Shown one piece after another: positions 42,452 through 54,303 of a stretch of DNA of 64,000 nucleotides (position 1 is its first letter; each line of letters starts with the position of its first letter). The stretch comes from Sinomonas sp. ASV322 (GTDB lineage: Bacteria > Actinomycetota > Actinomycetes > Actinomycetales > Micrococcaceae): contig NZ_JAVFJJ010000008.1 in assembly GCF_030908245.1 (NCBI RefSeq), positions 62,001 to 126,000 of the forward strand. The letters run 5' to 3'. The translations under genes were made by a program, and so were the position numbers. The notes below the pieces were generated by a model that worked only from the letters and a program-made list of their open reading frames with translations, was not told where the DNA came from and did no database searches.

Positions 42452-42499
42452 ACGACGGCGGCCGGTCGCCTTCCGCGGAAGGGGTCCGGCCGCCGTCGT
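42452..42499 (-). terminator. Terminator hairpin of the sucCD operon
   Basis: ACGACGGCGGCCGG (42452-42465) and its exact complement (42486-42499) enclose an inner CCTTCC/GGAAGG stem. It is 45 nt downstream of the sucD stop. Confidence 0.7.
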
Positions 42500-42544
42500 A
42501 CTCCGTTGCGAAATCAGGGGCCCAGCGAACCGGGCCCGGCGAAC

Positions 42545-43480
42545 TCAGAGGTTCGACTGCGCCTCGTGCGTCGGGTAGACCGTGCGCAGGAGGTGGGCCG
42601 TCTCGGACGGGGTCTTGCCGACCTTGACGCCCGCGGCCTCGAGGGCCTCCTTCTTGGCCTGGGCCGTGCCGGAGGAGCCGGAGACGATCGCGCCGGCGTG
42701 GCCCATCGTCTTGCCCTCAGGCGCGGTGAAGCCGGCCACGTAGCCGACAACCGGCTTCGTGACGTTGTTCTTGATGAACTCGGCCGCACGCTCCTCGGCG
42801 TCGCCGCCGATCTCGCCGATCATGACGATCGCCTTCGTCCCCGGATCGGCCTCGAACGCGGCGAGGGCGTCGATGTGCGTCGTGCCGATGACGGGGTCGC
42901 CGCCGATGCCGATCGCGGTCGAGAAGCCGAGGTCCCGGAGCTCGTACATCATCTGGTAGGTCAGCGTGCCGGACTTCGAGACGAGACCGACGCCGCCCTT
43001 GCCCGTGATGTTCGCGGGCGTGATGCCCACGAGCGCCTCGCCCGGCGTGATGATGCCGGGGCAGTTCGGGCCGATGATGCGCGTGATCTGGTTGCCGTCG
43101 GCGTCCTTCTTGGACTGCGCGAGCGCCCAGAACTCAGCCGAGTCCTGGACCGGGACGCCCTCGGTGATGACCACGACGAGGCCGATCTCGGCCTCGATCG
43201 CCTCGACGACGGCGTCCTTCGTGAAGGCCGGCGGGACGAACACGATCGACGTGTCCGCACCCGTCTCGGCCATGGCCTCCTTGACGGAGCCGAAGACCGG
43301 GAGCTCGAGCTCGGCTCCGTGCTGGTCCGCGTGCTTGACGGTCGTGCCGGCCTTGCGCGCGTTGACGCCGCCCACGACGTTCGTCCCGGCCGCAAGCATG
43401 CGGGCAGTGTGCTTGGAGCCCTCGCTGCCCGTGATGCCCTGGACGATGACCTTGTTGTTCTTGTTCAGGAAGATCGACAT
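42545..43480 (-). CDS. sucD: Succinyl-CoA synthetase, alpha subunit
   Basis: A 311-residue subunit. The N-terminal CoA-binding Rossmann domain has [15 protein letters not shown] and [10 protein letters not shown]. The C-terminal domain carries the phosphorylated active-site His in [15 protein letters not shown]. With SucC it interconverts succinyl-CoA and succinate with formation of ATP or GTP in the citric acid cycle. The start is ATG 43480, 10 nt after sucC. Length is normal. Acetyl-CoA and propionyl-CoA produced by IolA feed into this central pathway. Confidence 0.97.
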   Translation of the reverse strand: MSIFLNKNNKVIVQGITGSEGSKHTARMLAAGTNVVGGVNARKAGTTVKHADQHGAELELPVFGSVKEAMAETGADTSIVFVPPAFTKDAVVEAIEAEIGLVVVITEGVPVQDSAEFWALAQSKKDADGNQITRIIGPNCPGIITPGEALVGITPANITGKGGVGLVSKSGTLTYQMMYELRDLGFSTAIGIGGDPVIGTTHIDALAAFEADPGTKAIVMIGEIGGDAEERAAEFIKNNVTKPVVGYVAGFTAPEGKTMGHAGAIVSGSSGTAQAKKEALEAAGVKVGKTPSETAHLLRTVYPTHEAQSNL

Positions 43481-43490
43481 TGTGCGTCCC

Positions 43491-44660
43491 TTACTTCGCA
43501 GCGTTCGCGAGCTCGGCCGCCTTGTCGGCGCCCTGGTCCATGTTCTCGGCGAGGGTGACCAGCGGGTGGTTGGCCTCGTGGAGGATGCGGCGGCCCTCGT
43601 CGACGTTGTTGCCGTCGAGACGGACGACGAGAGGCTTGTTCGCCGAGTCGCCGAGCTTGCCGAGGGCGCCGACGATGCCGTTGGCCACGGCGTCGCACGC
43701 CGTGATGCCGCCGAAGACGTTGACGAAGACGCTCTTGACCTGCTCGTCGCCAAGGATGATCGAGAGGCCGTTGGCCATGACCTCGGCCGAGGCGCCGCCG
43801 CCGATGTCGAGGAAGTTGGCCGGCTTGACGTTGCCGTGCTTCTCGCCCGCGTACGCGACGACGTCGAGCGTGGACATGACGAGGCCCGCCCCGTTGCCGA
43901 TGATGCCGACCTCGCCGTCGAGCTTGACGTAGTTGAGGTCGAGGGCCTTGGCCTTCGCCTCGAGCGGGTCCTCGGACTCCTTGTCTGCGAGCTCCTCGTG
44001 CTCGGGGTGGCGGATCGCGGCGTTCTCGTCGAGCGAGACCTTGCCGTCGAGCGCGATGATCTCGCCCGATCCGGTCTTCACGAGCGGGTTGACCTCGACG
44101 AGCGTGGCGTCCTCATCCTTGAAGACGTCCCACAGCTTGACGATGACGCCCGCGACCTTCTCGCGCAGCTCGGGCTCGAAGCCCGCGGCGTCGACGATCT
44201 CGGCCGCCTTGGCCGCGTCGATGCCCGTGCCGGGATCCACCGGGATCTTCGCGAGCGCCTCAGGGCGCTCGACGGCGAGCTGCTCGATCTCCATGCCGCC
44301 CTCGACCGAGCACATCGCGAGGTAGTTCCGGTTCGAGCGGTCCAGGAGCACGGAGAAGTAGTACTCCTCCTCGATGCTCGCGCCGGCCGCGATCATGACC
44401 TTCTTGACCGTGTGGCCCTTGATGTCCATGCCGAGGATGTTCTGGGCGTACTCGAATGCCTCATCGGGGGACTTCGCGACCTTGACGCCGCCGGCCTTGC
44501 CGCGGCCTCCGACCTTGACCTGCGCCTTGACGACGGTCACTCCGCCGATCTTCTCGGCAGCAGCCTTGGCTTCCTCAGGGGTGTGCGCAACGATTCCGGC
44601 CAGCACGGGCACGCCGTGTGCCTCGAACAGATCGCGCGCCTGATATTCAAACAGGTCCAC
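43491..44660 (-). CDS. sucC: Succinyl-CoA synthetase, beta subunit
   Basis: A 389-residue subunit. The N-terminal ATP-grasp domain has [16 protein letters not shown] and [12 protein letters not shown]. The C-terminal CoA-ligase domain has [15 protein letters not shown]-type and [16 protein letters not shown] segments. It supplies nucleotide binding and the succinate/CoA site shared with SucD. The start is GTG 44660 ([13 protein letters not shown]), the standard N-terminus. It is the first gene of the sucCD operon; about 200 nt separate it from the upstream glycosyltransferase gene and must hold its promoter. Confidence 0.97.
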   Translation of the reverse strand: MDLFEYQARDLFEAHGVPVLAGIVAHTPEEAKAAAEKIGGVTVVKAQVKVGGRGKAGGVKVAKSPDEAFEYAQNILGMDIKGHTVKKVMIAAGASIEEEYYFSVLLDRSNRNYLAMCSVEGGMEIEQLAVERPEALAKIPVDPGTGIDAAKAAEIVDAAGFEPELREKVAGVIVKLWDVFKDEDATLVEVNPLVKTGSGEIIALDGKVSLDENAAIRHPEHEELADKESEDPLEAKAKALDLNYVKLDGEVGIIGNGAGLVMSTLDVVAYAGEKHGNVKPANFLDIGGGASAEVMANGLSIILGDEQVKSVFVNVFGGITACDAVANGIVGALGKLGDSANKPLVVRLDGNNVDEGRRILHEANHPLVTLAENMDQGADKAAELANAAK

Positions 44661-44863
44661 GGTTCAGTGTCCTCTACGTCGAAGTAGTTTTGACTCGAAA
44701 CACCGTGGTTCGCCGCGGGAGCTCCCCCGTCGGCGGGCCCAGTGCTCCAAGGGGAAACTCTAGCCCCTCCCCGGCGGCCCCGCCCCACCGCGACCAGATT
44801 CGTGACTAAGCGCACAGCTCTACGGCGTGTAGAATCCGCGCTCTCCCGGCCGCCCCTCGGGGC

Positions 44864-46141
44864 CTAGGACACCGCCGCCTCGATGACGGCGACGCTTTCC
44901 GCGAGAGGATCGTGAGCACCGAACTCCGCTCGGATGGCTTCCACTCTCTGCCTCAGGCCGCCGTCCGCGAGGACGCGCTCGACGGCGGAACGGATCGCCT
45001 GGGCGGTGGGACTCTGCGTTTTGAGATCGATCCCGAGCCCGCGATAGGCAAGCCGGGCATTGACGTCGTTCTTGCCTTCGTTAATTCCCGCAGCAACGAC
45101 GGGCACCCCGTGGCTCAACGCGAGCATGACACCGCCAAGGCCGCCGTTCGTCACGTAGACATCCGTCTCCGGCAGCGCGTCGTAGAAGTCGACGAAATCC
45201 TCGATGACCACGTTGTCCTGACGAAATCTCCGCCGCAGTTCCTCGGTTCCCTTGCCTCCCGTCGCAACCACGAGCTGCAGGCCATGGTCTTTGAGCCCTT
45301 CGATCGCGGGAACCATGAGCTTGTTCGGGTCCTCATTGTCGATGGTCCCTTGGGTGATGAGCGCGCGACGGCGGTACTCGCCCTTCGGAACAGACGCACC
45401 ACTCTTGGCATTCGGGTCCCGCCAAGGCATGAGGGCACCGACGTGCCGAACCTTGGGATTGGTGCGCTCGCGGGGGAAATCGAAGCCGGGCGTCCCGATC
45501 TGGATGATCGAGGTCGCGTATCGATACGGCTCGTCCGTAATGACCAATCGGCGATCGAATTCGAGGCCGTACCCGGCGAGGATCTCGGCGTAGCGCTCCT
45601 TCCCAGGCCTCATGACGAACTGATTGGAGGCGATGCGTGCCGCCCGGTGCTTGATCCGGTCGAGCGGGCCGCGAGCCGGCTGGAAACCGAAGAACAGGGG
45701 CGGAACAAGCCTGTCGGTCTCCATGTCCCCGATCACGATAACGGTCACGGTCGGCACCTCGGTCTTCTCCGCGAACAGCCGCTGGGTGTAGACGGCCCCA
45801 TCCTGAACCAGGACGTCGTAGGGAAACTCGCTGCGGATTTCCGTCAAATCGTCGAAGAAGTTGCCGACGTTGTCCGCGAAGAAACTCCGCGCATCGAACC
45901 TGATAAGCCGCGGCCCGCTCAGGCGCAGGCGCTCGGGATTGACCTCATTGATATTCGCGGCATTGATCTCGACGGCCCGTCGATAGGGAAAATGCCGAAT
46001 TCCCATCCTCGCGAGCTTCCCCGCGAAGTAGTTCCCCGTATAGAACGCGACCTCATGTCCCGCCTCCTTCGTGGCCATCGCGATGCCGGTGAGCGGGTTG
46101 AAGTGGCCCTCTTGGGTGAGGCTTGCGAAGAGCACTTTCAT
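44864..46141 (-). CDS. Glycosyltransferase, GT-B fold (MGT/UGT family)
   Basis: A 425-residue protein of the GT1 type. The N-terminal FASLTQEGHFNPLTGIAMATKEAGHEV is the acceptor-domain signature with the conserved His. The C-terminal donor domain has ALITQGTIDNEDPNKLMVPA, VIEDFVDFYDALPETDVYVTN and GGLGGVMLALSHGVPVVAAG. The usual THGG/HCG motif has Asn in place of His (TNGGLGG), as seen in several bacterial macrolide-type transferases. It transfers a sugar from a nucleotide-sugar donor to a small molecule or lipid. It is monocistronic, between sucC and pcrA, so its role is not given by context. Confidence 0.85.
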   Translation of the reverse strand: MKVLFASLTQEGHFNPLTGIAMATKEAGHEVAFYTGNYFAGKLARMGIRHFPYRRAVEINAANINEVNPERLRLSGPRLIRFDARSFFADNVGNFFDDLTEIRSEFPYDVLVQDGAVYTQRLFAEKTEVPTVTVIVIGDMETDRLVPPLFFGFQPARGPLDRIKHRAARIASNQFVMRPGKERYAEILAGYGLEFDRRLVITDEPYRYATSIIQIGTPGFDFPRERTNPKVRHVGALMPWRDPNAKSGASVPKGEYRRRALITQGTIDNEDPNKLMVPAIEGLKDHGLQLVVATGGKGTEELRRRFRQDNVVIEDFVDFYDALPETDVYVTNGGLGGVMLALSHGVPVVAAGINEGKNDVNARLAYRGLGIDLKTQSPTAQAIRSAVERVLADGGLRQRVEAIRAEFGAHDPLAESVAVIEAAVS

Positions 46142-46282
46142 GGCGACCGTCCTCTGGTGCGGTGCCCTCGGGAACGCGCAGGGCGGGAAAGCGGACGGCA
46201 CTTATCGTAGATGCGCCCTTCCCCGCGAGAGAAGAGGACGACGGCAGTCAGCTCGAACGACGGCGGTACGCCCGACGGCGGC

Positions 46283-48784
<2,502 letters not shown>

Positions 48785-48837
48785 GGTGAAACTATTTTAA
48801 GGCCCCACCCTGACATTCCTGCCGCGCGGGCTGACGC

Positions 48838-49218
48838 CTACCCCTCGCGCGGCTCGCTGCCGGGCTCGCGGCGGACCCCGTAGTGGTGGCCCTCAGAGTC
48901 CGTCTGGATGTCGATTCCGTCGAGCTCTTCCGAGTTCTTGACGTCCTCGGGGTTGTGCCCGTGGGCCTCAGCCTCAAGCGGATCGCGGTGCGCCGCGGGT
49001 CCGTAGACGCTGCGGAGATGGCCCATCGTTCGCATGAAGCGCCCGACCCCGGTGTGCGGAGCCCCCTGTTCGCCCCCCGACTCGCCGGATGCCCGGCGCT
49101 CACGGGCCTCGCGGCGCTCACGGACCTCGTCCTTCCGGTCCTCGTCCTTCCGGAGCTCGTCCTCAAAGGGAGTGTCGTCGTCGAGCCGCGGCTCGCCGTC
49201 GGTCGTGGATTCGCCCAT
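48838..49218 (-). CDS. Hypothetical charged, disordered protein
   Basis: A 126-residue protein with a very acidic/basic N-terminal half (repeats of Asp-Arg-Lys-Asp-Glu and RERREARERR) and no hydrophobic core. The middle segment VGRFMRTMGHLRSVYGPAAHR is the only ordered-looking part. I do not recognise a family. The start ATG 49218 has an AGGAGAGG-type site upstream. It lies 16 nt downstream of the helical protein gene at 49235 and is probably in one operon with it. Confidence 0.6.
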   Translation of the reverse strand: MGESTTDGEPRLDDDTPFEDELRKDEDRKDEVRERREARERRASGESGGEQGAPHTGVGRFMRTMGHLRSVYGPAAHRDPLEAEAHGHNPEDVKNSEELDGIDIQTDSEGHHYGVRREPGSEPREG

Positions 49219-49234
49219 GGATGGTCCTCTCCTC

Positions 49235-49744
49235 TCAGTCCTTCTGCGCCTCGACCGTTTCGCTGCTCGCGAACACCTTCCGGGTCATCTCGAGCACGCG
49301 GTTCCTCGAAGACAGCAGCTCGACGAGGATCGTCTCGAGGCGCGACGCGACGCCTTCCTCAAGCCATTCGCGCGCGTAGATGGCCAACGGCTCATATGCG
49401 GCGAGCGCCCCGTAGAGAATTTCGAGGGCGAGCGGGAGCACCGCGACGTCCATGATCGCGTTCTCTGTCTTGCGGAGCACCAGATGGGCCTCGTGGTCGA
49501 GGCCGTCGGCCGCGTGGCCCGGAGGAACGGCGACGTTCCGCTCAAGATCGGCGAACACGTCTTCCAGAACGGCCGCGTGGGCCCGTGCTTCCTCCTGCAG
49601 ATCACGCACGAGGGCGTTGACCTCGCGGCGTTGGGCGTGCTGCTCAAGGGTGCCAAGGGTCACGATCGCCCGGCGGCTCGCGCCGCGCGCGATCCCCAAG
49701 CGGTAGACGAAGAGCTCATGGGCTTCGGTGAAATACTCGAACAC
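49235..49744 (-). CDS. Helical hypothetical protein, possibly ferritin-like (YciE/DUF892 type)
   Basis: A 169-residue, mostly alpha-helical protein. The layout EAHELFVYRLGIARGAS, EEARAHAAVLEDVFADLE, HLVLRKTENAIMDVAVLPLAL and AYEPLAIYAREWLEEG recalls the four-helix ferritin-like YciE (DUF892) family, which is linked to stress responses. The similarity is weak and by eye. It could instead be an unrelated helical bundle. It has no signal peptide. It is the first gene of a probable pair with the charged protein at 48838. Confidence 0.55.
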   Translation of the reverse strand: MFEYFTEAHELFVYRLGIARGASRRAIVTLGTLEQHAQRREVNALVRDLQEEARAHAAVLEDVFADLERNVAVPPGHAADGLDHEAHLVLRKTENAIMDVAVLPLALEILYGALAAYEPLAIYAREWLEEGVASRLETILVELLSSRNRVLEMTRKVFASSETVEAQKD

Positions 49745-49914
49745 AGCGACCTCGCTTTCCGCCGCACTGCCGCGGTCGCGATTGCCCAGAGCCCCAGGCC
49801 CTGACCAATGCTGTCCGTGCCGGACAGTGCCTGGGTCAATTTTCCCCCGCTGTCACGCGGCGGGGCAATGCCTCGGGCCGCCGGGTGAGAAAGCAGCTCT
49901 TGCCGCGCCGCCGC

Positions 49915-50106
49915 TCAGGCCTCGACACCCCGATGCTGTTCGGCGACATCCGCCGGGTTGGCCTCGGCGACAACGACCTCCTCGCTATCGATGAAGGCGT
50001 CCTCTTCGTCCCACACCGGAAGGTCGGGCTCCACCGAGTAATCCAGTGACGGGTCCTCGTCCTCGCTGAGGCTGTGAGCCGGGTCCTGACCTTCGACGCT
50101 GACCAT
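49915..50106 (-). CDS. Small acidic hypothetical protein
   Basis: A 63-residue, very acidic protein. The start is well supported: AAGGAGG lies 6 nt before ATG 50106. The C-terminal EANPADVAEQHRGVEA resembles a tail seen in several short actinobacterial conserved proteins. No function is known to me. It is 106 nt downstream of the inositol-monophosphatase-family gene on the same strand. Confidence 0.6.
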   Translation of the reverse strand: MVSVEGQDPAHSLSEDEDPSLDYSVEPDLPVWDEEDAFIDSEEVVVAEANPADVAEQHRGVEA

Positions 50107-50212
50107 GGTGTCCTCCTTGCATGAGGCCTGGCGGATGTCCCTCAGGATTCCTCCAGCACAGCACCGCGGCGAAGAGAGGTCAAGGCCTCCTGCGCCTCGA
50201 CGGAACGCCGGC

Positions 50213-51040
50213 CTACGCGAACTGCACTTCGGCGAGGGCCTCGAGGATCTCGCCCACCGCCGTCGCCCCGCCCGCCGCGAACCACGTGAGTCCGTTGATG
50301 ACAACCGTGCCCGTGGCGCCGCCCGCGCCCTGCACAATCGCCTTGCCCGGCAGCCAGTCCCACTGGGGGCACGAATGCTGGAACCACGCGCCGATCTCGC
50401 CCTCGGCCACACGCGCGAGGTCGCACGAGCCCGAGCCGAGGATGCGGATCGACGCCGCCTTGATCGCGGCGTTGTGCCACGGCATCGCGGAAAGGGGCTG
50501 CTCGAGCCATTTCGGCTGGATCGACGTCGCCGTGCCGAGCAGGGCGAGCTTGAGGTCCTCCGGACCCACGAGGGGCTCACCGTTGAGAGTCGCACCGGCG
50601 GCGGCGCCGCCGACCCACAGCTTGTCCTCCTGGGGCTGGAAGATGGCCCCGAGTTCGACGGCGGGGTCCGCGTCGCTCGTGTCGGCCTCCCCCCGCAGCG
50701 CGATCGCCGAGCACCAGTAGCGCGAGCCCGAGAAGAAGTTGTACGTCCCGTCGACCGGATCGATGACCCAGGTGCGCCCCGACGCCGACGGAACCGACGC
50801 GCCTTCCTCGCCGAACACGCCGTCGTCCGGCCGACAGCGTGCGAGCTGGTCGACGACGTACGCCTCGGCGGCCTTGTCTGCGGCGGTCACGATGTCGGAG
50901 ACGGACGTCTTCCGCTCGGCGGAAAGCCCTTCGGTGCGCATGCGAAGCGCGAGGCCGCCTGCGTTGCGCACGAGCGCGGCGGCGAGGGTGGCGTCGTCGA
51001 GGGCGGGATCGAGGGCAAGGTCTTCGGTCAGCTCAGGCAC
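50213..51040 (-). CDS. Inositol monophosphatase-family enzyme (possibly histidinol-phosphatase)
   Basis: A 275-residue Mg-dependent phosphatase. GEEGAS at residues 77-82 and WVIDPVDGTYNFFSG at 91-105 carry the three metal ligands. The late CPQWDWLPGKAIVQGAGG matches the family's WDxAAG region with Leu-Pro in place of Ala-Ala. Candidates are inositol 1-phosphate, histidinol phosphate (HisN) or other sugar phosphates. Actinobacteria carry several paralogs and sequence alone does not decide. It is divergent from the membrane protein gene at 51067 with only 26 nt between, so their promoters must overlap. Confidence 0.82.
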   Translation of the reverse strand: MPELTEDLALDPALDDATLAAALVRNAGGLALRMRTEGLSAERKTSVSDIVTAADKAAEAYVVDQLARCRPDDGVFGEEGASVPSASGRTWVIDPVDGTYNFFSGSRYWCSAIALRGEADTSDADPAVELGAIFQPQEDKLWVGGAAAGATLNGEPLVGPEDLKLALLGTATSIQPKWLEQPLSAMPWHNAAIKAASIRILGSGSCDLARVAEGEIGAWFQHSCPQWDWLPGKAIVQGAGGATGTVVINGLTWFAAGGATAVGEILEALAEVQFA

Positions 51041-51066
51041 GCACCAAGCGTAGCGATAATGAAGTT

Positions 51067-51702
51067 ATGTCCAAGACCCCCGCCCAGCGTGCGCGCAAGC
51101 ATGGCGAGCGCGCCGCCGTCGCCCATTCCGGGCGCGCCCCGCTGCCCGAGCCGTCGAAGCGGAAGGCGCAGCCGGGCGAGGGGAATCCCAAGCTCATCGT
51201 CATCGCGGCGCTGGGCGCGACCGTGTTCATGTTCTGGTACTTCCACCTGCTCGCGCTGGCCCAGATGACCCAGCTGTCCAGTGGCCTCGCGATGCCGGAC
51301 TCGATGCTCGCCGGCTTCTCCCCCGCGTACGTCGAGCAGCTCCGGGGCGTGATGAGCGGGGACGCACTCGGCCAGCTCAGCTACGTGCACAAGACCGCGG
51401 GCACGATCTTCGCTCTCGCGTTTGGTCTGACGTTCGCGCTCATCGTGGGCATTCTCGTGCGAAGGCGCGCCGCGCGCTGGGCGGGCTTCGCGCTCGTCGG
51501 CGCTTTCGTCGTCGTCCGGGTGTGGGGCTACATCGCGATCGACGGCGCGCTCGGCAGCCAGCCGTTCAACGCTGGGCAGGCGGTGCTCGCCTCGGTGCTC
51601 GTCGTCGTCGGCTGGGCGCTCTTCGCCGTCGTCGTGCTCGGGGCCGCCGCCCTCGGCGTGCTCACGTGGCGCGCGAAGCGCCAGCCGCCCGCTCGGCTCT
51701 GA
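51067..51702 (+). CDS. Hypothetical membrane protein
   Basis: A 211-residue protein. A basic, Pro-rich N-terminal tail of about 40 residues precedes a hydrophobic helix (LIVIAALGATVFMFWYFHLL), an external loop with MPDSMLAGFSPAYVEQLRGVM, then three more helices. The family is not recognised. The loop suggests a four-helix protein with its tail in the cytoplasm. Its 3' end overlaps the convergent DUF998 gene by 41 nt. Confidence 0.7.
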   Translation: MSKTPAQRARKHGERAAVAHSGRAPLPEPSKRKAQPGEGNPKLIVIAALGATVFMFWYFHLLALAQMTQLSSGLAMPDSMLAGFSPAYVEQLRGVMSGDALGQLSYVHKTAGTIFALAFGLTFALIVGILVRRRAARWAGFALVGAFVVVRVWGYIAIDGALGSQPFNAGQAVLASVLVVVGWALFAVVVLGAAALGVLTWRAKRQPPARL

Positions 51703-52462
51703 TCGCGGCCCGCGTGCGCTGGGCGCCGGCCGCGATCACCGCGCCCATGACGACCATCCCCAGTGTGATCGGGTAGACGATGCCCCGTTCGAGGGCCCCG
51801 GGGAGCGGGACATTGAGGCGCGTCACGACGAGGATCACGGTCGAAGCGCCAGCGACGACACCGAGGGCCATGAGCACCCATCCAGCCCGAGTGCGCCGCC
51901 GCCACTGAAGCCCCAGGACGATGAGCGCGGTCGCACCGCTCGCGAAATAGGCGAGCGCGCCCGTGCCGTGGAGCCATCCGATGACGTCCTCCTGCACGAG
52001 CCCCACGACGATGAGCCCCGCACCGCCGATGCCGAACAGGACGCGCACAGCGAGAGCCACGAGATGCCCTCGGCGAACCGCCGGGTGGCTGCGCGTCCCC
52101 GCGCCCGCCATCGCCGCGGTGAGACGCTCGTGGGCGCGCACGGCGGTTCTGTGCGCGGCAACCCGGAGGACGGTTGTCGAGATGAGCAGCGCCGCAATGA
52201 TGAGCCCGGCGCCCTGGAGCACGAGCGAGCCGTCGAACAGCCAGTCGAGCGGCGAGCACACGTAGCGCCCGTAGTGGACGGCGCAGTGCGCCGCGCCGAG
52301 GTCGCTGATGACGTTCGTCGCGTAGCTGTAGACCTCGTGCCCGGCCCACGCGATCGCCCCTGCGGCCTCCGCGACGAAATACTGGATCACGCTCACCGCC
52401 GACCACGCGCCGAGATAGTGGCGGACATCAGCCGGGGCGGGGAACGGATTCCGGGAACGCAC
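51662..52462 (-). CDS. DUF998-family membrane protein
   Basis: A 266-residue protein with about seven hydrophobic helices. HEVYSYATNVISDLGAAHC near residue 42 is the DUF998 signature (NxISDLG), followed by the helical core. The function of the family is unknown; plant frnE-like and yeast relatives suggest lipid-related roles, but nothing is proven. The start is GTG 52462. It overlaps the convergent gene at 51067-51702 at their 3' ends. The tRNA-Arg gene lies 91 nt upstream in the opposite orientation. Confidence 0.8.
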   Translation of the reverse strand: MRSRNPFPAPADVRHYLGAWSAVSVIQYFVAEAAGAIAWAGHEVYSYATNVISDLGAAHCAVHYGRYVCSPLDWLFDGSLVLQGAGLIIAALLISTTVLRVAAHRTAVRAHERLTAAMAGAGTRSHPAVRRGHLVALAVRVLFGIGGAGLIVVGLVQEDVIGWLHGTGALAYFASGATALIVLGLQWRRRTRAGWVLMALGVVAGASTVILVVTRLNVPLPGALERGIVYPITLGMVVMGAVIAAGAQRTRAAIRAERAAGASRAT

Positions 52463-52553
52463 GAGCCCAGCGTAGCCATGGCACGCCCCGGGGGCGTACG
52501 GATCGTGTGTTGCGAAACGATATGCTTGAGAGCGTGCCCGGCACGCCGGGCGG

Positions 52554-52627
52554 GCCCCCGTAGCTCAGTAGGATAGAGCGGCCCTCTCCTAAAGGGCAGG
52601 CCATCGGTTCGATTCCGGTCGGGGGCA
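52554..52627 (+). tRNA. tRNA-Arg (CCT anticodon)
   Basis: A 74-nt cloverleaf: acceptor GCCCCCG/CGGGGGC with discriminator A, D arm GCTC...GAGC, anticodon stem GCCCT/AGGGC with loop CTCCTAA (anticodon CCT at 52588-52590), and T arm ATCGG TTCGATT CCGGT. No CCA is encoded. It reads AGG arginine codons, rare in this genome. A protein-coding frame begins 1 nt after its 3' end. Confidence 0.96.
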
Positions 52628-52628
52628 C

Positions 52629-53126
52629 TTGTCGTATACGGTCTCGGATCTGAGCGCGTATCTGCGCGGCGAGTGGGCTGTCGAACGCACGATGCTCGAC
52701 CGCACCAGCGGCGAGCGCGGCACCTTCTCCGGCACGGTCACCTTCACCGGATCTGCCAGAACGGCCAACGACGACGACGGCGCCCTCCTCCAGCACGAGG
52801 AAGGCACCGTCCGCTGGGGTGCTCATGCGGGTCCCGCGACGCGCTCGTACGTATGGCGCCCCGGCCCCTCGCCCGAGTCCATGGACGTGTTCTTCCCCGA
52901 CGGGCGCTTCTTCCACTCCGTGCAGCTGGGCGAGCTGTCGGCGCAGGATGCCAGCGGCCTCGCCGGGCCCGGCTCACGCGCCGAGCATTGGTGCGACCCC
53001 GACACGTACCGCGTGGCCTACACTCCCGTAGGACCCGACGAACTCCGCTACGCATGGGACGTCACGGGGCCGGCGAAGAATCTGCTCCTCACCACGACGT
53101 TGCGCCGTCAGATCCGAAGGGTCTGA
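52629..53126 (+). CDS. DUF6314-like protein
   Basis: A 165-residue beta-rich protein with LRGEWAVERTMLDRTSG, GTFSGTVTF, HEEGTVRWG, FFPDGRFFHSV, EHWCDPDTYRVAY and LRYAWDVTGPAKN. This is the pattern of the small lipocalin-like DUF6314 family, whose function is unknown. The frame's best start is TTG 52629, one base after the tRNA, with no ribosome binding site. The mRNA may be made by cleavage from the tRNA precursor and translated as a leaderless message, or a short leader may overlap the tRNA. It converges on the phosphoesterase pair. Confidence 0.7.
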   Translation: MSYTVSDLSAYLRGEWAVERTMLDRTSGERGTFSGTVTFTGSARTANDDDGALLQHEEGTVRWGAHAGPATRSYVWRPGPSPESMDVFFPDGRFFHSVQLGELSAQDASGLAGPGSRAEHWCDPDTYRVAYTPVGPDELRYAWDVTGPAKNLLLTTTLRRQIRRV

Positions 53127-53154
53127 CCCGCGGACCTGACGGCGCAACGCTGGC

Positions 53155-54303
53155 CTAGACGCCCTTGTTGTAGACGTCAAGCCCGAATCGGCTCAGGCCT
53201 GGCGTTCCCGCGTACCCGAGGTACGGCAGGTGGAACAGCTCCTCCATGCTCGCGAGGAAGCTGTAGTGGTTGTAGGACGTGGTAGACCACGTGTTCGGAG
53301 CCACGAAGGGCGAGACCATGAGCGCGCCGGTCCTGCCACCGCCGGGGCCCGTGAGGCCAGGCTGCGCAGCGTTCGGGCCAGGGCCCTCGCCGCAGCAGGC
53401 CGAGGAATCCGCCTGCGGTCCGTCCGACTCGTCGAAGGTGATCATGAGGATGCCGTCCTGCTGGAACGCGGGCGAGTTCATGATGACGGGAACCCACTGT
53501 TTGAGCCACGCGTCCGCGGACTTGAGCCCGCCGGGCTGCCCGTCGACGCACGGCGCATCGTGGCCGTCGTTGCACAGGTTCGGAACGATGAAGTTGAAGT
53601 TCGCCGTTGTCGCGGCCGAGGCGAGGTTGCCCTTGAGGGCGGACAGGTCGACGTCGTTCGCAGCGCACGAAGGCGAGCCCGTGATGCTCTGGAAGTAGAC
53701 GAACGGGTTGTGCCGGGTTGCGTATTGGTAGCCCACGTGGGCCGTCATGGTCGGGTCGGCTGCGCCGATCGCCGGGTGGTTGCACGGCGTGCCCATGTCC
53801 TCCATGTAGCCCTTCCACGTGAAGCCTGCTCCCGTGAGCTGGTCCGCGAGGGTTGTGACGTTGGAGGGGTACACGCAGCCGGCTCCGATGGCCTGGCCCA
53901 GCATCGCGGTCCCCGTCTGGACGAACGGGGTGTAGACCGGGCAGTCACCCTGGGTCGCGGAGTTCGGTCCCTGCCCCGAGATCTGTGCGAGGTAGTTGTC
54001 GAGTGAGTTGTGCCCGATCCCGTAGTAGTTGTTGAGCAGGACTCCCTGCTGGCGCAGCGTCTGCGAGAGGTAGGGAGCTGGCGAGTTCGGGCCAAACGTG
54101 CCGTCATAGCTCTTGTTCTCGAGCTGGATCACGAAGACGTGCGCGCTCGACGGAAGGTAGTTCACGGCGGGATCGTCCGCCTCGGCCTTTCCAGAGCTGG
54201 TACGGACAAACAGCGTGGCCACGAGGGCGGCCGCGGCTATGGCGGCGAGAAGGATCGCGATGGGCCGACGGCGGAAGGCTGCGGCGAGCTTGGTGCGGAT
54301 CAT
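53155..54303 (-). CDS. Exported phosphoesterase (phospholipase C/acid phosphatase family) 2
   Basis: A 382-residue protein. An N-terminal hydrophobic anchor (about residues 15-35) precedes HVFVIQLENKSYDGTFG, the metal-binding start of the alkaline-phosphatase-superfamily phosphoesterases. Later come ITFDESDGPQAD and GRTGALMVSPFVAP. The family cleaves phosphate esters outside the membrane. The anchor lacks a clear signal-peptidase site, so it may stay membrane-bound. The ATG overlaps the upstream phospholipase stop by 4 nt, so both are made from one message. Confidence 0.85.
   Translation of the reverse strand: MIRTKLAAAFRRRPIAILLAAIAAAALVATLFVRTSSGKAEADDPAVNYLPSSAHVFVIQLENKSYDGTFGPNSPAPYLSQTLRQQGVLLNNYYGIGHNSLDNYLAQISGQGPNSATQGDCPVYTPFVQTGTAMLGQAIGAGCVYPSNVTTLADQLTGAGFTWKGYMEDMGTPCNHPAIGAADPTMTAHVGYQYATRHNPFVYFQSITGSPSCAANDVDLSALKGNLASAATTANFNFIVPNLCNDGHDAPCVDGQPGGLKSADAWLKQWVPVIMNSPAFQQDGILMITFDESDGPQADSSACCGEGPGPNAAQPGLTGPGGGRTGALMVSPFVAPNTWSTTSYNHYSFLASMEELFHLPYLGYAGTPGLSRFGLDVYNKGV

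Noticed and set aside
44661-44863. Riboswitch or leader peptide upstream of sucC
   Set aside because: The region is GC-rich with small stems but no conserved aptamer-like pattern or short open frame with a ribosome binding site.
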